Part shown: one piece after another, positions 59,397-64,000 of the stretch | Numbering within the stretch: position 1 is the stretch's first letter | How the letters are laid out: each line of letters opens with the position of its first letter | DNA from: Flavobacterium collinsii | GTDB lineage: Bacteria; Bacteroidota; Bacteroidia; Flavobacteriales; Flavobacteriaceae | DNA: 64,000 nt | NCBI RefSeq assembly: GCF_902804485.1 | Contig: NZ_CADCST010000093.1 | Coordinates: forward strand, 52,406 to 116,405 | Direction: 5' to 3' | Notes under the pieces: model-generated | The model's input: only the letters and a program-made list of their open reading frames with translations | Told to the model about the DNA's origin: nothing | Databases searched by the model: none | Translations under genes and position numbers: made by a program

Positions 59397-59981
59397 TTAG
59401 TTGGTTAAAATAATTTGATGTTTATCAATTATTTTTCTCAAATTCATCAAAGCATAACGCATTCTTCCCAATGCCGTATTGATGCTGACATCTGTAAGTT
59501 CAGAGATTTCTTTAAAACTCATATCCTGATACATACGCATTACCAGCACTTCCTTTTGATCCTCAGGCAGCTCTTCGATTATTCTTTTTAAGTCAACTTC
59601 GACCTGATCAAAAATCATTTTATTTTCGATTGTTAAAGAATCATCAGACATGACCGAAAATATCGAAAATTCTTCGGTTTCTCTGTACATTGGCATTTTT
59701 TTGGTTTTACGAAAGTGATCTACAATCAGATTGTGAGAAATACGCATTACCCAAGGCAGGAATTTACCTTCTTCATTATAGGAATTACTTTTTAAGGTTT
59801 TGATCACCTTAATAAAAGTGTCTTGAAAAATATCATTTGAAATATCTCTATCTGCAATCTTTGAATATATAAAACCATATATCTTAGACTCGTGCCTTTT
59901 AATTAATGTCGCAAGAGCATTTTCGTTGCCTTCGACATAATTTTTCACCAATAGAGCGTCCGGAATATGCACATCAGCCAT
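59397..59981 (-). CDS. ECF-type RNA polymerase sigma factor
   Basis: This 194-residue sigma-70-family protein has region 2 (about 20-90, with DIFQDTFIKVIK and PWVMRISHNLIVDHFRK) and region 4 (about 130-185, ELPEDQKEVLVMRMYQDMSFKEI type helix-turn-helix). Region 3 is missing, as in ECF sigmas. No anti-sigma gene is adjacent; the 47-residue gene follows. Expression is likely from the TTTG-N21-TAAATTTG promoter at 60090-60122. Confidence 0.93.
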   Translation of the reverse strand: MADVHIPDALLVKNYVEGNENALATLIKRHESKIYGFIYSKIADRDISNDIFQDTFIKVIKTLKSNSYNEEGKFLPWVMRISHNLIVDHFRKTKKMPMYRETEEFSIFSVMSDDSLTIENKMIFDQVEVDLKRIIEELPEDQKEVLVMRMYQDMSFKEISELTDVSINTALGRMRYALMNLRKIIDKHQIILTN

Positions 59982-60089
59982 AATACTACTTTTTTAGTTT
60001 CTATTTAAAATTTGGAGTAATTTTATAAAAAGTAGTTTTCTTGTATAGGCGTGGCTTTTTGGGTTATGTAGTTATGTTAATATTTTGAC

Positions 60090-60122
60090 CAAATTTAACA
60101 AATTAATATTTTAAAAAGCAAA
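60090..60122 (-). promoter_or_regulatory. Promoter of the ECF sigma factor gene
   Basis: On the minus strand a -33 TTTG (60119-60122), a 21-base spacer and the -7 box TAAATTTG (60090-60097) match the Bacteroidota consensus. Confidence 0.62.
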
Positions 60123-60132
60123 CAAAAAGAAG

Positions 60133-60160
60133 AATAATTAACAATAAATCGTTAATTATT
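60133..60160. promoter_or_regulatory. Palindromic operator-like site
   Basis: AATAATTAAC and GTTAATTATT are perfect inverted repeats with an 8-base centre. It lies just upstream of the -33 element of the sigma-factor promoter, where an activator or repressor could bind. A regulator is not identified. Confidence 0.45.
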
Positions 60161-60462
60161 GCAGTACACACTATTTTTTCGTTTTATTTCAAGTAAAAAA
60201 ATGGAACAATCACCACTATTTTAACACAAAAAATAAGATACAAAACACTAAAAACTAAGCAATTACCCACCAAAAACAACTGTTATATCAAGTTTACAGT
60301 AAAAATTCTCTTCGTTATTTCTATTAATTGCTTCTACCGTTTTTTCACTTGCATGCAATCGATTTTTAATTCCTAATTTCTTGTCATTATATTCTTTTTG
60401 CAAAACTCAATTCTGTTAGAATTTGGAACAATCTGATTAACAAAACTCAAACCAAAATTGAT

Positions 60463-60470
60463 TACTTTTG
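60463..60470 (+). promoter_or_regulatory. Candidate -7 element of uvrA
   Basis: TACTTTTG matches TAnnTTTG exactly. The expected transcription start falls near 60477, which rules out the TTG at 60477 as start and favours the ATG at 60489. Confidence 0.5.
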
Positions 60471-60488
60471 TAGAAATTGACTTTTTTT

Positions 60489-63284
60489 ATGCAAATTGAT
60501 CTTTCGACACTCGACCCAAAACATAATATTATCATTAAAGGAGCGCAGGTACATAATTTAAAAAATGTAGATGTTGCAATACCCCGAAATAAACTTGTTG
60601 TTATCACAGGTCTTTCAGGATCTGGTAAATCAAGTTTGGCATTTGATACATTGTATGCCGAAGGACAGCGCCGTTATGTAGAAAGTTTATCTTCCTATGC
60701 ACGTCAGTTTTTGGGACGTTTAGATAAACCAAAAGTAGAATACATAAAAGGTATTGCGCCGGCTATCGCAATTGAGCAAAAGGTAAACACCACCAATGCC
60801 CGTTCTACAGTTGGAACTTCGACTGAAATATACGATTACATAAAACTTTTGTTTGCCCGAATTGGTCGTACTTATTCCCCGGTTTCCGGACAAGAAGTAA
60901 AAAAAAACACGGTTACCGATGTAATTACCGATGTAAAAACTTTGGAACTGGATAGTAAATGGCTGCTTCTTGCCCCTATCCATCTCGAAGAAGGCAGACA
61001 GTTAGAAGACAAGTTAAAAGTACTATTGCAACAAGGATTTGCCCGTATTTTAGTCAACAATGAAATGGTTCGTCTCGATGATTTTTCGCCAGCGGATCTT
61101 CATCAATTGGACAATAAGGATATATTGCTGATTATTGACCGTATCGTGGTTAAAGACGAAGAAGAATTCTACAACCGTCTGGCTGATGCTGTACAGACTG
61201 CTTTTTTTGAAGGAAAAGGCATTTGTTATTTACAGGAATTAAACTCCGATAAAAGATTCTCCTATTCTAATAATTTTGAATTAGATGGCATTACCTTTTT
61301 AGAACCCAACGTTCATTTATTCAGTTTCAATAATCCGTATGGAGCTTGTCCCGTTTGTGAAGGTTACGGAAATATTATAGGCATCGACTCCGATTTGGTC
61401 GTCCCAAATACTTCCTTATCTGTTTTCGAAAGTGCCATTTACCCCTGGAGAGGCGAAAGCATGAGCTGGTACAAAGATGAATTGGTAAAACATGCTTATA
61501 AATTTGATTTCCCGATTCACAAACCCTATTTTGAACTCTCTGAAGAACAAAAAGAGGTATTATGGAAAGGAAACCAGTATTTTCAAGGTCTGAATGATTT
61601 TTTCAAAGAACTTGAAGAGAAAAATTATAAAATTCAAAATCGTGTCATGTTGTCCCGTTACCGCGGAAAAACAAAATGTCACGTTTGCCGTGGAAAACGT
61701 TTACGCGAAGAGGCTTCTTACGTAAAAATCAACGAAAAAACGGTTTCAGATTTAGTCGATTTACCCATTAAACATTTAGTTACTTTTTTCAAAAACATCG
61801 ATCTAAATGTTTACGAACAGCAAATCGCCAAACGATTAATGATTGAAATCAACAATCGTTTGTCCTTTTTGACCGAAGTAGGCTTAGATTATCTGACTTT
61901 AAATCGAAACTCGGCAACACTTTCCGGTGGTGAATCACAGCGTATTAATCTCGCCACTTCTCTCGGAAGCAGTTTGGTTGGATCGATGTACATTCTCGAC
62001 GAGCCAAGTATTGGTCTGCATCCTAAAGATTCTGAGAGATTAATTAAAGTCTTACTGTCACTTCGTGATTTAGGCAATACGGTAATTGTAGTAGAACATG
62101 ATGAAGATATCATGAAAGCTGCCGATATGATTATTGATATTGGCCCCGAAGCCGGAACTTTTGGAGGGAATCTAGTAGCTCAGGGTACTTATGATGAAAT
62201 CTTACAATCAGACTCCCTTACTGCCAAATACCTGAACGGTGATCTGGAAATTTCTGTCCCAAAAAGAAGACGAAAATTCAAAAACCATATTGATATTGTC
62301 GGAGCAAGAGAGAATAACTTAAAAAATATCAACGTTACTTTTCCTTTAGACGTTTTAACGGTAATTACAGGAGTCTCAGGAAGCGGAAAGAGTACGCTGA
62401 TTAAAAAGATATTATTTCCGGCTATGCAAAAAAAACTGGACAATGCTGCCGAAAAAGCAGGTCAGTTTAGCGAAATAAAAGGTTCTTTTTCGCAAATAAA
62501 ACATATTGAATACGTTGATCAAAATCCAATTGGAAGAAGTTCAAGATCCAATCCGGTAACCTATATCAAGGCGTACGATGATATTCGTGACTTGTATGCA
62601 AAAGAGAAACTATCAAAAATAAGAGGCTATCAGGCCAAACACTTTTCTTTTAACGTAGATGGAGGCCGATGCGAAACCTGTAAAGGAGAAGGCTCTATAA
62701 ACGTCGAGATGGTCTTTATGGCCGATGTTTCGTTACCCTGTGAAACCTGTAGCGGTAAACGTTTCAAGAAAGAAATTTTAGAAATCAATTTCGACGAAAA
62801 AAACATCAACGATATTCTAACCATGACTATTGATGATGCAATCGCTTTTTTTGACAAAAACAAACAATCCAAAATTACACAAAAATTACAGCCTCTGCAG
62901 GATGTAGGTTTGGGTTATGTACAATTGGGGCAATCTTCATCTACTCTTTCGGGTGGTGAGGCACAGCGTATCAAACTCGCTTCCTTTTTGGTAAAAGGTG
63001 TTACAAAAGACAAAGCTTTATTTGTTTTTGACGAACCTACAACCGGTCTTCATTTTCATGACATCAAAAAATTAATGGCCTCCTTTGATGCCTTAATCGA
63101 AAAAGGACATTCCATCATAGTAATTGAACACAATCTCGACCTTATAAAATGCGCCGACTGGATTATCGATCTGGGACCCGAAGGTGGTGAAAACGGAGGA
63201 CATTTACTTGCCGTAGGAACTCCCGAAGATATTGTAAAAGTAAAAGAATCGGTTACCGGGATATATTTGAAAGACAAGTTATAA
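60489..63284 (+). CDS. uvrA: Excinuclease ABC subunit A
   Basis: UvrA is the damage-recognition ATPase of nucleotide excision repair. The product (931 residues from the ATG at 60489) has two ABC ATPase halves. Walker A is GLSGSGKSS in the first and GVSGSGKST in the second, signatures are LSGGESQR and LSGGEAQR, and zinc-finger cysteine pairs are CPVCEGYG-type (about 279) and CETCKGEGS-type (about 725). The frame is open from a TTG at 60477, but the ATG is preferred because of the promoter. The gene is complete and monocistronic. Confidence 0.96.
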   Translation: MQIDLSTLDPKHNIIIKGAQVHNLKNVDVAIPRNKLVVITGLSGSGKSSLAFDTLYAEGQRRYVESLSSYARQFLGRLDKPKVEYIKGIAPAIAIEQKVNTTNARSTVGTSTEIYDYIKLLFARIGRTYSPVSGQEVKKNTVTDVITDVKTLELDSKWLLLAPIHLEEGRQLEDKLKVLLQQGFARILVNNEMVRLDDFSPADLHQLDNKDILLIIDRIVVKDEEEFYNRLADAVQTAFFEGKGICYLQELNSDKRFSYSNNFELDGITFLEPNVHLFSFNNPYGACPVCEGYGNIIGIDSDLVVPNTSLSVFESAIYPWRGESMSWYKDELVKHAYKFDFPIHKPYFELSEEQKEVLWKGNQYFQGLNDFFKELEEKNYKIQNRVMLSRYRGKTKCHVCRGKRLREEASYVKINEKTVSDLVDLPIKHLVTFFKNIDLNVYEQQIAKRLMIEINNRLSFLTEVGLDYLTLNRNSATLSGGESQRINLATSLGSSLVGSMYILDEPSIGLHPKDSERLIKVLLSLRDLGNTVIVVEHDEDIMKAADMIIDIGPEAGTFGGNLVAQGTYDEILQSDSLTAKYLNGDLEISVPKRRRKFKNHIDIVGARENNLKNINVTFPLDVLTVITGVSGSGKSTLIKKILFPAMQKKLDNAAEKAGQFSEIKGSFSQIKHIEYVDQNPIGRSSRSNPVTYIKAYDDIRDLYAKEKLSKIRGYQAKHFSFNVDGGRCETCKGEGSINVEMVFMADVSLPCETCSGKRFKKEILEINFDEKNINDILTMTIDDAIAFFDKNKQSKITQKLQPLQDVGLGYVQLGQSSSTLSGGEAQRIKLASFLVKGVTKDKALFVFDEPTTGLHFHDIKKLMASFDALIEKGHSIIVIEHNLDLIKCADWIIDLGPEGGENGGHLLAVGTPEDIVKVKESVTGIYLKDKL

Positions 63285-63302
63285 CTCTAATAAAATTCCA
63301 AT

Positions 63303-63352
63303 AAAAAAATCCAAATACCAATACGCTAATTGTATTGGTATTTGGACTTTTT
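63303..63352. terminator. Bidirectional intrinsic terminator
   Basis: ATCCAAATACCAATAC pairs with GTATTGGTATTTGGAC (one mismatch), flanked by A and T runs. It separates the convergent uvrA and hypothetical genes. The stem shares the ATCCAAAT word with the terminator at 3148. Confidence 0.8.
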
Positions 63353-63367
63353 TTCGTTTTTAAGTTA

Positions 63368-63667
63368 CTACGCAACTAAACATCTTTCTTCAAAAGGAAA
63401 ACCATCTTCGTCGATAGCAACTAATACCTTTCTCTGCTTAGAGGCTTCTATTGTTAGATAAAGCCATGCAAATGACCATAATCCCAAGGTCAGGCAAAAG
63501 ATCATAAAATTTAAACTATGATTCACTACCTTTCCTCCTTTAGTAAGAACAGCGAAAAGTAATTCATCATTTCGTTCTTCTAGTGTAAATCCATTATGAA
63601 TTTTATTTGATATCATATTAGAAAATACTTGTAAGCTTTGTTCTTGGCTGAGTTGACCGTTCTTCAT
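63368..63667 (-). CDS. Small protein of unknown function with one membrane segment
   Basis: This 99-residue protein has a polar N-terminal half, a hydrophobic segment (about 50-72) and a C-terminal part DEDGFPFEERCLVA. I do not recognise a family. The clean ATG at 63667 and the shared terminator with uvrA support it as a real gene. Its role is unknown. Confidence 0.6.
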   Translation of the reverse strand: MKNGQLSQEQSLQVFSNMISNKIHNGFTLEERNDELLFAVLTKGGKVVNHSLNFMIFCLTLGLWSFAWLYLTIEASKQRKVLVAIDEDGFPFEERCLVA

Positions 63668-64000
63668 AATAATCTGTTAAAAATTAATCCAAATACTACT
63701 ACAATTACTCCACAATTTTAAAATTCCAAAAAGTATTCCAATTTAATAAACAACACAACACACACTTTTATTGTCATAAGTAAGATATCTTTAGCTCACA
63801 GCACAAAGTGTTATCGAATTCTTAGCTAAAGTTAATTTTTATAAAATTAACCACAAAATGAAAAACTGTTAAAATTTTAAGACTACACCCAGAACATCAG
63901 CACGTTACCCTTTATTCCTACATTCTACATTCTCTACTCTATACTCTATACTCTATACTCTATACTCTATACTCTATACTCTATACTCTATACTCTATAC
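63668..64000. repeat. Spacer ending in a heptamer tandem array
   Basis: The region has no gene. From 63918 to the right edge it consists of CTACATT, CTACATT, CTCTACT and then at least eight copies of CTATACT in a strict 7-base rhythm. The array runs off the window. Confidence 0.75.

Larger units (their letters stand above)
59982..60488. other. Divergent control region of the sigma factor and uvrA
   Basis: No gene is present. The sigma-factor promoter lies at 60090-60122 on the minus strand, a 10-bp palindrome at 60133-60160 and a uvrA -7 element at 60463-60470. The sigma-factor leader is about 105 bases. Confidence 0.5.

Overview
The window is chromosomal DNA of a Flavobacterium-like member of the Bacteroidota. 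It is A+T-rich and lacks obvious Shine-Dalgarno sites. Many genes are preceded by the Bacteroidota -7 element TAnnTTTG. It encodes TonB-dependent receptors with an N-terminal carboxypeptidase-regulatory-like domain and many small families restricted to the phylum (DUF6452, DUF6048, DUF6095, DUF6146, DUF6787). I saw no tRNA, rRNA, CRISPR array, intact transposon or prophage.

Layout. 1-7199: the start of a membrane sensor-like gene, then rlmD with two DUF genes, an amino-acid racemase, a THUMP RNA methyltransferase, another methyltransferase and a ZIP transporter. 7281-10971: a TonB-family outer-membrane receptor and an AraC regulator with a membrane domain. 11154-14890: murQ, small proteins, a pentapeptide-repeat protein, a DinB-like protein, a lipoprotein and TerC. 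15000-20739: topoisomerase IV genes parE and parC with a DUF1016 nuclease gene between them. 20903-26918: pncB, a transglutaminase-like protein, an FMN reductase, YihY, a DUF2459 protein and YchF. 27223-29889: a second TonB receptor. 30026-35617: ferredoxin, LuxC-like acyl-CoA reductase, serC, serA and small families. 36278-37960: a LolD-like ABC ATPase with an odd insertion, and a TIGR02757 protein. 38032-44392: a five-gene exopolysaccharide-like operon. 44502-58458: a DEAD-box helicase, lactonase, BatA-like protein, dihydroorotase-like protein, hydrolases, Bcp, an endonuclease III-like enzyme and a TPR protein. 59202-63667: an ECF sigma factor with a 47-residue partner gene, uvrA and a hypothetical gene.

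The best candidate for an undescribed system is 38032-44392. It comprises a membrane-anchored HEAT protein, a processive GT2 synthase, a TPR plus YaiO outer-membrane barrel, a secreted DUF4838/GH20-like protein and a receiver domain whose phospho-acceptor Asp is replaced by Thr. The parts parallel the Pga synthase-dependent secretion system but are not homologous throughout. Two other strong oddities are the LolD-like ATPase with about 70 extra residues carrying two hydrophobic segments, and a set of intergenic spacers built from degenerate 6-8 bp tandem repeats with a different unit at each locus, several folding into long hairpins next to gene ends.

All functions are read from motifs and family memory. 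No searches were run.
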